In this document: in pieces, positions 24,841 to 35,869 of the stretch | How the letters are laid out: each line of letters opens with the position of its first letter | Position numbering within the stretch: position 1 is the first letter of the stretch | Assembly: GCA_003255025.1 (NCBI GenBank) | Contig: QANY01000237.1 | Coordinates: forward strand, 186,001 to 250,000 | Length of the DNA: 64,000 nucleotides | Reading direction: 5' to 3' | Origin: Datisca glomerata | Taxonomy: Eukaryota; Streptophyta; Magnoliopsida; Cucurbitales; Datiscaceae | Notes under the pieces: generated by a model | The model's database searches: none | Told to the model about the DNA's origin: nothing | The model's input: the letters and a program-made list of their open reading frames with translations, nothing else | Position numbers and translations under genes: made by a program

Positions 24841-25497
24841 TGCAACATCTTGTTATTATAAGTTTTTTTATTAGTTATTCTTGCCATTGTACAAACTTAA
24901 AAAAAATAATATTTTTGATAGAATATCAAAAAAATAATAACTTTTTATTTTATTACTCAAAATTGCTACAAACTATTGTCCGCTAAAAATCATAGCTTCA
25001 AATGACAAATACATATTGATTTTTACTTTGAACAAACAAACGAAATATCCTAAGAGAAGGATTAAAATCTAGTAAGACTCCAAATCGAATTATAAAGCTT
25101 TAGAAACTGATGTCGCGGTAACATGTGGCTTGCTTACTTCTATTGACTTTATTTTGAAGTATAATTGTTACTGCAGATTTTTAAACTATCCAGAAAAATA
25201 AAAAATTCATTTATACAAACTGAATCTAGAAAATAGTGTGAAAAAATGTATTATTCAATATAACATGACTAAAGATAAATAAATAGTGTAAACTAATTAT
25301 TAATGATTAATAACACATACAAATAATGATTAATAAACCTAACGTACAAGAACAAATCAACACTCAACACTTATTTATTAGCTTTTGCTCCCCACCACAA
25401 AAATCCAATCCGACTTTTGCTCCCTCAATTCAATCCTTTTGCTCCCTATGAGACATTTACAAACAAAGGGCATAACCCAAAAGAATAACTACAAAAA

Positions 25498-25630
25498 AAA
25501 TCTATGGAAGACAGGAAACTATGACCTTTGGCCATATAGGTCCCTTAAGTGGATCGGAGCCCCACACCTAATGTGAGTAGTCCACAAGCCTAACCATTCA
25601 CCTAAGCCCTCATAGGTCTTTGTTTTTTTT
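25498..25630 (-). mobile_element. Possible tRNA-derived SINE insertion
   Basis: Two copies of the sequence around CCTATGAGACATTTACAAAC (25447 and 25891) show that about 130 bases are present after the first copy only. On the minus strand the extra piece contains TTAGGTGAATGGTTAGGC and GGGGCTCCGATCC, which loosely resemble polymerase III A and B boxes, and it ends in a T-run. No clean target duplication was seen. It could equally be another small insertion. Confidence 0.3.
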
Positions 25631-26944
25631 TGAGAAGTTGGAGAGATGTACATCATTCGGCTGTTTCTTGCATATTCTAAGAAGAAGATGCGATTTCAAA
25701 TATCCAAACCTAAATGCATAACAACTTCATTTACAACTCTTTTATTCAGCAATGAACAAATTTGTCACTATATGTACTTTCCCACACATAAATCAAGTCC
25801 TCCTCATTTCTTTTAACTGAGTATGCCAGAAGCAACTATATCGCAGCTAGATAGATAACTTTTACTCCATTAATTCAATCCTTTTACTCCCTATGAGACA
25901 TTTACAAACAAATGGCAGAACCAAAAAGAATAACTACAAAACATCTAAGAAGCTATTATCCTTTATATTTCATAACTATCATAAATTAATAATTTTCAGC
26001 AGATAGGTGACGGATGAACTCGAGTAAATAATATAGCAAATACATATACCGCTTCAACAAACTCAATGTGAAATAATATAGCAATAATTACATGACTTAG
26101 AAAAAAACACTAAGAAAATATATGCTTAACTGATCATTGATTAAGAGATGTAAATTCAACGTCCAAATATAATTTGATTTTAACTCTTAACTCAACTTAT
26201 GCAACAGAGAAAGAGCTCTATAGTGTTACCTATTATACATAACAATATACCACCCAAAGACATCCATTCCAATAATCCTTGTTTTCTCCAAAAACTTAAA
26301 CATGTAATAAAGAGAAATAGACTGATAAACACGTAGGTTCCAAGTGATTATATAATATAAACCTGAAGCAGTGATACAGAATAGCCATGTAAGAACAAAG
26401 AAACATTGTTATTTTAAGGCCATACACTGATGATATTATACTATATAAACCCAAAGCACTTACATTGGTGTTGGTTTTTAGATAGTGATAATTCAAGGCT
26501 CACAGCAAAAAAACTACATAAAAAAATGAATGATCAAGTCTTTAGTACATGCAAATTAACCTCTTCATTTAGCCAGCAGAAAAACAAACGCGACTCACCC
26601 TACAACAAATCTAAAGATTATAAATTAAGGCTAGAATTACACCAGCAAAGTAAAAAGCACAATCAACCCATCTCATCCAGCCCACTGGCATGATAACAAC
26701 CCAGAATCTCCAAAACGATTTCCATCAACTTAAATCAATCCTGAGTTCTTTCAAAAAATAGTTTGCATAGCCCAAGAGTATCTCATTCTCATCACTATGT
26801 GAAATCATGCAGTAGTTCAATGTCCACTTATAAACCTACTATATATGATTTCTATAGAAGTCTTTTCAAATATTAAGCTAGTTAAAGGACGTTAAACAAA
26901 GTTATCTTTACATAAATAATAAATAATGTTCAACATAAAAGTTT

Positions 26945-27690
26945 GAACACTATTTTCAATCACAGTAACTACAGAAATTTATCAGCCCCCTTCCACTAAA
27001 CATAGTCAAAACAATAACAACAAAGAGGAAAAATCATTAATCAGAGATGATGCAATCCTTAGATAGTTTTAACACCATATACCCCCCGTAACATTTCAAT
27101 CATGGTAAGTACAAAAATTTATCAGCCCCCTTCCACTAAACATAGTTAAAACAATAACAACAAAGAAGAAAAACTATTAATCAGAGTTGATGCAATTCTC
27201 GGTCAGTTACCCCCNNNNNNNNNNNNNNNNNNNNNNNNNNNCCCCCCCCCCCCCCGCATTTCAATCATGATAACTACAGAAATTTATCATCCCTCTTCCA
27301 CTAAACATAGTTAAAACAATAACAACAAAGAAGAAAAACCATTAATTAAAAATTATGCAATCCTTGGTAAGTTTGAACACCATATACCCCCTTATATTTC
27401 AATCATGGTAACTATAGAAATTTATCAGCCATCTACCACTAAACATAGTTAAAACAATAACAACAAAGAAGAAAAAACATTAATCAGAGATGGTGCAACG
27501 CTTCGTTAGTTTTAACACCATATACCCCCCACCATCATGGTAAGTATAGAAATTTATGAGCCATCTTCCACTAAACATAGTTAAAATAATAACAATAATG
27601 AAGAAAAACCATTAATCAGAGATGATGTAATCCTTAGTTAGTTAGAACACCATATTCCCCCCCCCCCCCCCANCCCCAAAAAAAAAAAAA
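26945..27690. repeat. Five-unit tandem array (~140 bp) with poly-C tracts
   Basis: Five imperfect units start near 26945, 27090, 27250, 27390 and 27520. Each contains CCACTAAACATAG, ACAATAACAACAAAGA, ATTAATCAGAG and a C-run of variable length. Marker spacings are about 140, 165, 138 and 132 bases. A gap of 27 Ns (27215-27241) and a single N (27673) fall in the C-runs, so the true array length is uncertain. Confidence 0.9.
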
Positions 27691-27721
27691 AATTAAATCT
27701 TGTAGTAACCAATCTTTTTAC

Positions 27722-27782
27722 CTATTGAGACATACCCAATCTTTATCCATTTCGAAGCTTCACATTGCTGATAAGTCAACTC
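27722..27782 (-). pseudogene. Possible first coding exon of CACTA-C transposase
   Basis: On the minus strand an acceptor-like TTTCAG precedes an exon containing ATG at 27750-27748. The frame reads MDKDWVCLNR up to a donor-like GTAAAA at 27721. The first residues resemble the 'MDKxW' start of plant CACTA transposases, such as the one at 18424. The continuation is replaced by the tandem array. The call is tentative because only ten residues are available. Confidence 0.4.
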
Positions 27783-29235
27783 CTGAAATATAGATATGAT
27801 TGTTCAGTTATCTCTATTAGGAAGTCTGACACCTAAAAACACAACTACACCAACAAGTTTCATAAAGTTGCATTCAATTTTCCAAATCGTTTCCATATAG
27901 TAAACATTTATATACTTTTTCAGCTTACCACCCAACTATTAAAATTCCAATCTTTCCTGCCACCTCTTGCTCTAGGGTATAAGAAGTTGATGAGTTTCTT
28001 CTTACAACTACAAGAGAAATATATGTACATATAAGTAATTTAAAAAAAATTATAATTAATTTACAAGAAACTCCTTTTAAGAAGAAGCTTACTGTTGGGC
28101 CCATATAACGATTCATGAAACCAATCATTTTCTTCTAGAAGCTAATGACGAGTACTCAACATCCCCTAAAAATTTAATTGGCCAAAGTGATCAATGAAAT
28201 AAAACAAAACCAAATAAATAATTAACCAACAATAAAACTAACAACTTGATTCTAATACCATAAACAGCTAACTTACATAAGGACAACCTCAAACAAAAGA
28301 AAGAAAATTCATACAAGGGTCCAACTAAATATGCATATTGGTTTAGAAAAACAGAGCCAGACCATGATAAATAATAACCTATGAATACCAAAGTAGCCTT
28401 TAACCGACAATTACCAGCAATAAATCTAACACAAATATGTAGATTCGACAACATTAAGGAAAACCCTAAAAAAAGAAAAACCTAATTGATAACATAATCA
28501 AAAGTAAGCAAAAGGGTTAAAAGACCAAAGTAATTACAAAAGCAGTAGTATAAACGTCGAGTCAACAGAAATTCCCATTGCCAATGGCACAAAAATCACT
28601 AATCATAATTCAAATGATTTCACCATTTTTATTCTTTGTGTCAAAACATTAGTTTTGTCCATTATAAATATCATAGCATATTGTTAAATTAGACTATATT
28701 TTCTTCATAATAAACATTATAACATCGAGTAATTAAGTTGTGCAAGGAGAATATCTAATCCAATAGACTTGAAATTGTTGCTGGAAGGATAAACATATAT
28801 GCTTTCAAGTTTCCAATATCACAACAATTTAATGATATAGCTTCCTTGAACTTCACAAAATAGATATATGATTCACATATTTGGGACCCAGAGGATTTTC
28901 ATGATTCTTTTCGAAATTGTCTCTCTATCCAAACACAAAAAATGAATACTAGCGCAAATGATTAAAGAGAGCGAATAAAAAGCTGAGATAGATGAAGAAT
29001 CGACTATCTAGTTGCTATTGTTTGCAGAAATTTGTCAAAAAAATAAAGAGGATCAATCTAATCTAAACAACGAGATGGAAATTTAAAGCATAACCAGAGG
29101 ATTCGGGAATTACGTGAAACGAAGTAAATCTTCAACAAGATGGAGTTCACGCTAGTAATCGGAAACCATAGAGTTAGAGCGACCTTCAAGAGAGCATTCC
29201 CATTTGAGAAATAGACGGATTCACAGAGCTAAGAG

Positions 29236-29470
29236 AAGACCTACGAGAAATAGCTCAGAGAAGAGAGAGTTGTGCGAGAGAATTCATGACATGGATTTGA
29301 AAGTGAGAGCTGTAAGAGAGGCATGCAAGAAAGATCTGAGAGAGAGTTTCACCTAGCGAGGAGCCTTCATCGTAGAGACAGCTGTTTGTAAACTTCGTCG
29401 CACATAGAAGGGTGAGGGCATTGAAGAGAGGCGATGTACTGTGTGAGACAAATATTGACGTTGGTTTTAT
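29236..29470 (-). promoter_or_regulatory. Leader-like exon and promoter region of CACTA-C
   Basis: Read on the minus strand, the sequence is rich in CTCTCT and TCTCTC like plant 5' leaders. It is followed at about 29240 by TCGTAGGTCTTC, a plausible splice donor. Comparable CT-rich leaders followed by a long intron occur just inside the 5' ends of CACTA-A and CACTA-B. The antisense frame 29255-29563 reflects this composition and is not called a gene. Confidence 0.4.
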
Positions 29471-29761
29471 AGTTTTAATTAGGCATGGGTTTGGATTTTT
29501 GTTCCACGCCTTTGCCTGCATAAAAGTTAGTCGACTATCATTGCATTTTAATAAGAAACACAATCGTTTAGTGCTATTGAAGCACTTAATTCTTGTAGTG
29601 TCTCCATATAAGATTTACTTGTACGAAATAAAAATTAACAGTAGTTGCTAACTACATTCATGCATAACTTAGAGGCAAAAATTTTTCAAAATTTTCAAGA
29701 CGGACATCAATAATAGCGTATGGGAAAACAAAGACAACAAACACCATAACAAAGCAACAGA

Positions 29762-30045
29762 CCCACCAATCACAATAGGTGAAATAATAGACAAAGCACC
29801 AATTTTATCATCTCCCTTAATGATGCAGTCTCGTTGTTTCTACAGTTGTGCCAAACAGTCCACATGTGTTCCAAACTAGAATGCTGAAACAATAGCTACA
29901 CTTATGACAAGAACAAGAAATGCTGTTAATTCAAGACTTAAGCTGATTCCAGCGATTGCATTGGTCCCATGACCTGTAGCGCTAGAAAGAGCTAATGTGC
30001 ACACATGCTCGTGCTTGTAGTCTGTATAGTACTTGGTGATTCAGA
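29762..30045 (-). pseudogene. Type II H+-translocating inorganic pyrophosphatase fragment
   Basis: The minus frame reads KYYTDYKHEHVCTLALSSAT, then GHGTNAIAGISLSLELTAF and LVLVISVAIVSAF. This matches a conserved membrane region of the K+-insensitive plant proton pump that uses pyrophosphate (AVP2/VHP2 type). A TAG replaces the next tryptophan. The sequence then gives FGT, and after a deletion of about 100 residues it jumps to ASLREMIK. A one-base frameshift leads on to GALSIISPIVIG. It is a dead fragment lying between CACTA-C and CACTA-B. It may have been captured by a transposon whose ends are lost. The identification is strong because several separate motifs occur in order. Confidence 0.88.
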
Positions 30046-30540
30046 CAAAAATCTATGCCATCATATATTGTGCAAACAACTAGACAAAAATATATCCAAG
30101 CAACCCGCACAAGGCAAAGTTAAACCATGCGGAAGGTGAAAACATGAATGTGCAAACAACTAGACGACTACAATGAACATTAAGAGAACAATTTGCACCA
30201 AGTAGAAGGAGTTCTTTCAAGATCGAAACAGTATTTAATTAGACAAACTTAATAAAAAGAGAGCTTTCTTGCGATAAATACACAGTGAATTACTACTTAT
30301 GGTTCTTAGACTCCATATTACAACACCGAACAAAAAAACACTCCAATGAAAATATTTGACCAATGTGACTAATAGGCTTTGATGAGTGCCACCAACCGTA
30401 GATATTGAAGGTATATGAGAACCAATTTTTTTTCATGAATAGAGTAAAGTCGACTTATGTTACTGCAACAAGTAGAATCAAGAAACTAAGAAGAGTGACT
30501 CTATATTGCAGACAAACCAGTAATGGACTGAATATCACAG
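30046..30540. other. Unassigned spacer
   Basis: Sequence between the pyrophosphatase fragment and CACTA-B. GTGCAAACAACTAGAC occurs twice (near 30069 and 30151). Nothing else is recognised. The small plus frame at 30405-30650 crosses into the transposon and is not a gene. Confidence 0.5.
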
Positions 30541-30849
30541 CACAACAAGAAAATGGCCTTTTAGCGACCAAACTTTTAGCCACAAAGGTAAATTCGTGGC
30601 TAAGAGCCATTTTTAGCAACCAAATTTTTATTTGGTCACAAAAAACTTGATATTTCCCCTAGAAAAAAGAGGGCACGCACCAATTATATGGTGGGCTTTT
30701 GCTGACGAATATTTAAATTCATCGGCAAAAGTCCTTTTTTTACTAACCACCTTATAATTTGGTCCGTAAAGGTCTAAATTTTGCCGACCAAACAAATTAT
30801 TCATCGCTAAAGGTCACAGGAAAGTGACGTCATTTTCTGAGAGGAATAA

Positions 30850-31012
30850 AACCCTCTCATTCCCCTCAGCTCTCCTCACCTCATGCATAAACCCATATCC
30901 CCTTACACCCCCTCTAGACAGAGACTACCTCTTCGACAAAGCTGCTCCTTCTTCACCGTTTGTCGCTGAGCTTTCTTCTTCTTCTTCTTCGTCATTTGTC
31001 GTCGAGGTTTAG
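30850..31012 (+). promoter_or_regulatory. CACTA-B 5' leader with CTT repeats and splice donor
   Basis: The leader contains CTTCTTCTTCTTCTTC and ends in TTTAG followed by GTAAGC at 31013. The inverted copy at about 19950-20050 has the same arrangement, so exon-intron structure is conserved between the two elements. Confidence 0.55.
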
Positions 31013-31203
31013 GTAAGCAAACCTCTTCCTTCTTATTTTTCAAATATTCTTTTAACGCTGAGCAAACTTGTCGTGACATTCTTGAAATGGTAAAAAAATT
31101 GAGATATTGCGACTGTAAATATGTTTTTGTGTAGTTTTATAATCTCTTTCTAAGGGTTCATTTGCTTATTTTTTGGGGTTATACTAGATTGGTTTGCTTA
31201 ATT

Positions 31204-31230
31204 GGGGGGGGGGGGGGNGGGGGGGGGGGG
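31204..31230 (+). repeat. Poly-G tract in CACTA-B leader intron
   Basis: A G homopolymer with N at 31218 is flanked on both sides by ATTGGTTTGCTT, so the run sits between two copies of a short duplicated segment. A second G-run with N at 32698 (32686-32708) follows a GT microsatellite. Confidence 0.9.
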
Positions 31231-32668
31231 TTATAATCGATTGGTTTGCTTGCGCGGAGCTCAGATTTCTCGTCTCTAGATTTTCCATTTTCCTTCTATG
31301 ATTTTGACTTTTGAGAACTATGATATTCTAGATCTCTGATCTGTTTTGTTTGTTGTTTATGGTCGCGACTATCTGGGTTGAAATTCCTAATTCTAGTTAA
31401 TTCAGATTCACAAACTTTGGTTTGTTAAGATGAAGGCTTCTATTCTACTTTATGGGCCCGTTCTGCTTCGATTCTGTTAGACTGTTGAGCAATGGTATCG
31501 TCTGATATTGTATAGTTTGTAAATTGAACTATCAAAAATGGTTATTTACCTGATAATATATCCTTTTTCTAGTATGGTGAACTCATGTTGTTTTGTTTCA
31601 TGTTGTTTTGTTACTTACTAGCTCCAAATATCTGATGAAATAAGTAGTCATAATTTAGTTTTAATTGTTGTCTGAGTTTTGATCAAAGTTGTATTCATCT
31701 TCAACTAGCATCTTGGTGGTCCGATGGAAATGGCCGAGAGTAGATTGAGAGCAGATTTAGGGTAAAAAGACTCTATTACAAAACTTTTTGCTCTTTGGTG
31801 TTGAAAAGAAAATGGTTGACTATTAGAACATTAATTAATAAAATGCAGTCTGTAGCTTTAACAAGATAGCTAATAGTTTACAATGGACCCTCAATTTTGA
31901 TTTTTCAATTGTACTTTTTGTTAGTTTAATCACTTCTTCCTAATCGACATTATTTTCTTATTTTAATTATCTTTTTGGTAAGCTTAAAAGTCGATTAGTT
32001 TCATGAATATATTTGTGACTCATCTCCTAATTTCCTAATTGTGTTTCAATCTTTCACTAAATCTAAGTTTGTTGGTAGCTTATTTAGAATGCATAAATCA
32101 TGGATCATAAGGATCGATGATCCAAAGAATATGAGATCGGGGTTGATGCTTTTATAAACTATGCATTGTGACAAGATGGTTATATAATTTTATTTATATA
32201 GTTTTTATATAATGTGGGTTTTGTCCCTTCTCCATTAGTTGTTAAAATCCTTTGAAGATCACAACCATTTCTGAATTTAACAATTTTAGTGTAACACTTG
32301 ATCTATCATTGTGTTCTTGTTGTTTCTTATAGATTTAAACACTGACCATTAGTTAATATAAAGATCTATCAATGCATTGAAACATGAAGCAATAATATAG
32401 GGAGGCCTATCATCACCATTTCATATTTACTCTATTTTGAGTTAAAGTAAATCTGTCTTTTGTGTTTGTTGGCTAAAATTACTTAAGAACCTCTTTATTC
32501 TTTCATTATAAAACATTGGCAAGTAGTATTGCAATTCTTTTATCCATATCTGTTTACATATTTGACATTGATACAAGGTTCATATCTTCTTACAAATTCT
32601 TAATTTTTCGTAGGATCAATTGAATCTTGTGCTATCCATTTCTTGTCTCTTTCATTAAGCTTCTCTGT

Positions 32669-32708
32669 GTGTGTGTGTGTGTACCGGGGGGGGGGGGNGG
32701 GGGGGGGG
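32669..32708 (+). repeat. (GT)n microsatellite followed by poly-G tract
   Basis: About seven GT units, then TACC, then a run of G broken by an N at 32698. The tract is inside the CACTA-B leader intron. Confidence 0.9.
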
Positions 32709-32924
32709 TTGGACTCCGGTACTTAGCCAACTAGAGTTCTGATATTGCACTAGATATTTTTATTCCTCTTCTAAATATTAGTTAGTTAAATTAGCATCTA
32801 TTCACATGACTTTAAATTGAAAATGTTTTCTTTGCTTAGAAATTAGTATGTTGAATGTTTTATTTGCTTAGGGATCTTTTGATGAGAGTTTCTCTAAATA
32901 GTTATTTAATTATAGAGTGACAAA

Positions 32925-33290
32925 ATGGACAAGAGTTAGATAAGAAAATCCTAATAGATTGTCCAAAGAGTATATTGATGGTATTTCATAATTTATGAGT
33001 GTGACCAGTAATTATCTCAATGTAGAGGTGAAAACTCATTGTCCATGTAAAAATGTCTTAATTTAAGACAATTGTCTTTAATAAAAGTTAAAATGCATTT
33101 GTGCCAATATGGAATGACATTGTGCTATGATCGTTGGGTGTTTCATGGTGGAGATATACAAAGATATCACCATTCACAAATATAAAGATGAATAGTATTA
33201 CATCTCACCTTGCCGGTGATGATGATGATGGTGATGAGATGAGAGAAATGTTAGATAACGTGTGGTTTTGTTGGGATGGAGATGAATGGT
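32925..33290 (+). pseudogene. CACTA-B transposase N-terminal remnant
   Basis: The ATG at 32925 begins MDKS followed at once by a stop. Homology to the start of the transposase at 18424 continues through CLNLRQLSLIKVKMHLCQYG and YDRWVFHGG up to about 33290. Stops and frameshifts are numerous. After this point the TNP2 region is absent, and the sequence passes to the second gene within about 200 bases, so this is the left side of a large internal deletion. Confidence 0.85.
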
Positions 33291-33490
33291 GAACAATGAC
33301 ACTTTGGTTAATTTTGATGACGATTCAGATGATATTATAACCAAGTGATGATGATATAGATTGAATTTTAGAGTAATAGTGAGTCTGTTAGCGTAAAATA
33401 CTCATTCATTTCTTCTTAAATTTGCTTTAATTTATTTTGTAAGCAATAACATGTTTATAATCTTCTTTAATGCCACTTATCTTTATGCAG

Positions 33491-35573
33491 GTTAATGTCT
33501 CCTGGAAGAAATACTCCTCTTCCAAATCTAGATCGTGTTGTAGGATCTTCTACTGATGAAGATAGTGGCCAAACAGGTAAGTACACTTTGTTAGTTCTTA
33601 TTATAATGGTTTCTTCTTCTTTGTTTTGTTGTAGGGGCTTCATCTTCTTCAGGGAGTGTGAGAAAGGTTTGCAAGCCAACAAGTGGAATTGATTTGGAGA
33701 GGTTAGTGAGCCAGCTCAGAAAATTACCAATCGATACTCCTCCTCCTTGTGTTGTCAGACATGTTGGATAATGGACCATCCAATTCAATCTTGAGATTAA
33801 TGTCCTCGTATGACAATTCATACTAGGTTGTTCCAATCTGCCTGAAGAATTCCTGGTAGTTATAATTGATAGGCTACAGGTAATAATGATACATCTTTTT
33901 ATTGTTATATTTTATTTATTAAGTGATTGATAGTAAAAGATTATTGCAGGTCTATTTTACTTTTGAATTGACCAGTAATGCTATAATCGATTGAATTAAA
34001 TTTGAAACAACGAACACATACAAGAGATACAAGTACACATTGCATAGACATTATAAAAAATTTAAAGATCCATTAGTAGCATGATGACATCCTTATAAGG
34101 GTGTATCACAAGATGATTGAGATTGGCTTTGCAAAGTTTGGGAGACGGAGAAATTTGGGGTCATTCCTATTATCCAAGTTTATTTATTACATTTTGATTA
34201 TTTGACTAATTATTTCAATCATAAAACTCATTTATTATAGGTATGCTCAAAAATCAATTCTCAAAACTGTCAAAACCTTTCATACAATCATATTGGAGGG
34301 AATGTATATTTTCTTGATCATCAATTTCGCCTAGTGAATCAAAATTTATTTTAGTACTCTTAATAATGTTCAGTATATAATAATTAACGACTCAACTTTT
34401 TTTGCATTTTGGATAGGAAGCTTCAACTAGGGTAACACCTACTCGAATTGAAATATTTTACAACACGTATTTCAGTGCCTAAAAAGGTTAGTAGAATGAT
34501 ACGACTCACGAAAGATGTGTAGTTTGAATGGGTGGGTGGGTGGCGCGGGGGGGGGGGGGGTTTTCACTTTGAATCCAAACGTGCATGTTTTTTTGAATAT
34601 TTTTTTATTGATACTCATTGTCTTGACAATAGTGTTAGTTTCATTGGGTGTCTGTGTTGGGGGGGCTTATCACCTTGTATCTGAGTGTGCTAGATGATTT
34701 TTGAATACTTTCTAATTGATGCTCCTTGTCTAAAGATAATAGTGTCAGTTTCAATGTGTGTGGGTGTGTCTGTAGGGGGATGGCTTATCACCTTATATTT
34801 GAGCGTGCTAGAGGATTTTTGCATACTTTCGATTCATGCTCATTGTCTAAAGATAACAGTGTTAATTTCAATGTGTGTGGATGGGGGGCGGGAGGGCTTA
34901 TCACCTTGTATTTGAGCGTACTAGATGATTTTTGAATACTTTCTAACTGATGCTCCTTGTCTAAAGATAATAGTGTTAGTTTCAATGTGTGTGGGGGGGA
35001 TTATCACTTTGTATTTGAGCGTGCTAGATGATTTTTGAATATTTTCTAATTGATGCTCCTTGTCTAGAGATAATAGTGTTAGTTTCAATATGTGTATGTA
35101 TGTGGGGGAGGGGGGCTTATCACTGTGTATCTGAGCATGCTAAATGATTTTGAACACTTTCTGTTTGATGCTCATTGTCTAAAGGTAATAGTGTTAGTTT
35201 TAATTTGGGGGGTATCACTTTGAATCGGATTTTGTTGGATTATTTTTTCAATACTTTCTGATTCATGAATTTATTTATTTTGAATTTTGGCTCATGGTGA
35301 TGTTACAAGAACACATGTGTGGTTTACGGGATGACCATATCACTGAGCATTCAACGCTTCGCTTCGAAGAAGAGATAGTTGAAGAAGTTCTCGGGTGAAA
35401 TAAAAGTCTTGGACATGGAGCCTCACCCACATCTTCCAAGAAAAAGAGTCAAGTTGAAAATATAGAATTAAAAAAACAAATAAAGTCGATGGAGAGCCAA
35501 CTACAAAGCTTACTCGCTTGGGCTTGTCAAAACGGTTTTTCACCTCCTGACGATGACTCAACAACAAAAACAT
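33491..35573 (+). pseudogene. CACTA-B second gene, Ptta/En/Spm type, with exons
   Basis: Exon 33491-33576 lies between TATGCAG and GTAAGT and reads MSPGRNTPLPNLDRVVGSST. The next exon starts after TTGTAG at 33635 (SSSSGSVRKVCKPTSGIDLE, RLVSQLRKLPIDTPPPCV). Further on come KYTLHRHYKKFKDPLVA, DWLCKVWETEKFGVIPII, AYLLHFDYLTNYFN-like sequence and FLDHQFRLVN (to about 34350). The C-terminal exon is at 35330-35573 with the charged, coiled-coil-like ENIELKKQIKSMESQLQSLL and a TGA. In-frame stops in the middle part show it is inactive. The tandem G-tract repeats at 34540-35215 lie in the intron before the last exon. Confidence 0.8.
34540..35215 (+). repeat. Tandem array of ~110-bp units each beginning with a G-run
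   Basis: About six units of 103-126 bases begin with a run of 4 to 14 Gs followed by CTTATCACCTTGTAT. Each continues with GAGCGTGCTAGATGATTTTT and TGATGCTCCTTGTCTAAAGA. Starts are near 34547, 34663, 34778, 34885, 34994 and 35105. The minus copy of the element has about two such units at 14280-14430, so the array length differs between relatives. Several small open frames here are by-products of the repeat. Confidence 0.92.
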
Positions 35574-35869
35574 GATTTTCAGAATATTTGTTAAGATTTG
35601 TAGTTGTAACATCAAACTTTAAATACTCTCTTTTTTATTTTTCTTTAGATACATTTGTGAACCAAATTTTGTAATGAATTATGATTCAGAAATTTTGTAA
35701 TGACCTACTACTAATTTCTTACATTATATATATTGATGATATGTATTTCTTAGAAAAATATCGTGTTTGATAAATTTTCTGATGATAATAATTGTTAGTG
35801 CAGTTGTATATGAAAACTAAAAAATTCAGCATTTTTTATTTACATTCTGGTAATGTAAAATTTGGTCGA

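Larger units (their letters stand above)
24443..29600 (-). mobile_element. CACTA-C, complete ends and perfect 3-bp target duplication
   Basis: The left end reads CACTACAATTAAAAAAATGC and the right end is the complement of CACTACAAGAATTAAG. Both sides are flanked by TCT (24440-24442 and 29601-29603), the 3-bp duplication made by CACTA transposases. Left subterminal repeats around ATAGCATTTTT fill 24460-24840. The left 0.7 kb is homologous to 57216-57860. A leader-like exon starts near 29470 on the minus strand, so transcription would run right to left. Only a short transposase start (27722-27782) is recognisable. The rest is intron-like, a tandem array, and unassigned sequence, so it is non-autonomous. 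Confidence 0.88.

Noticed and set aside
26945..27690. Possible CRISPR-like array
   Set aside because: Units are about 140 bp, contiguous and imperfect with no unique spacers, and the DNA is plant nuclear. It is a tandem minisatellite.
29236..29563. 102-codon minus-strand frame as a gene
   Set aside because: The CT-rich composition fits a 5' leader inside the CACTA-C end. No domain is visible and the frame crosses a likely splice donor.
34515..34985. Several overlapping open frames with glycine and valine repeats
   Set aside because: They are created by the ~110-bp tandem repeats and change frame from unit to unit.
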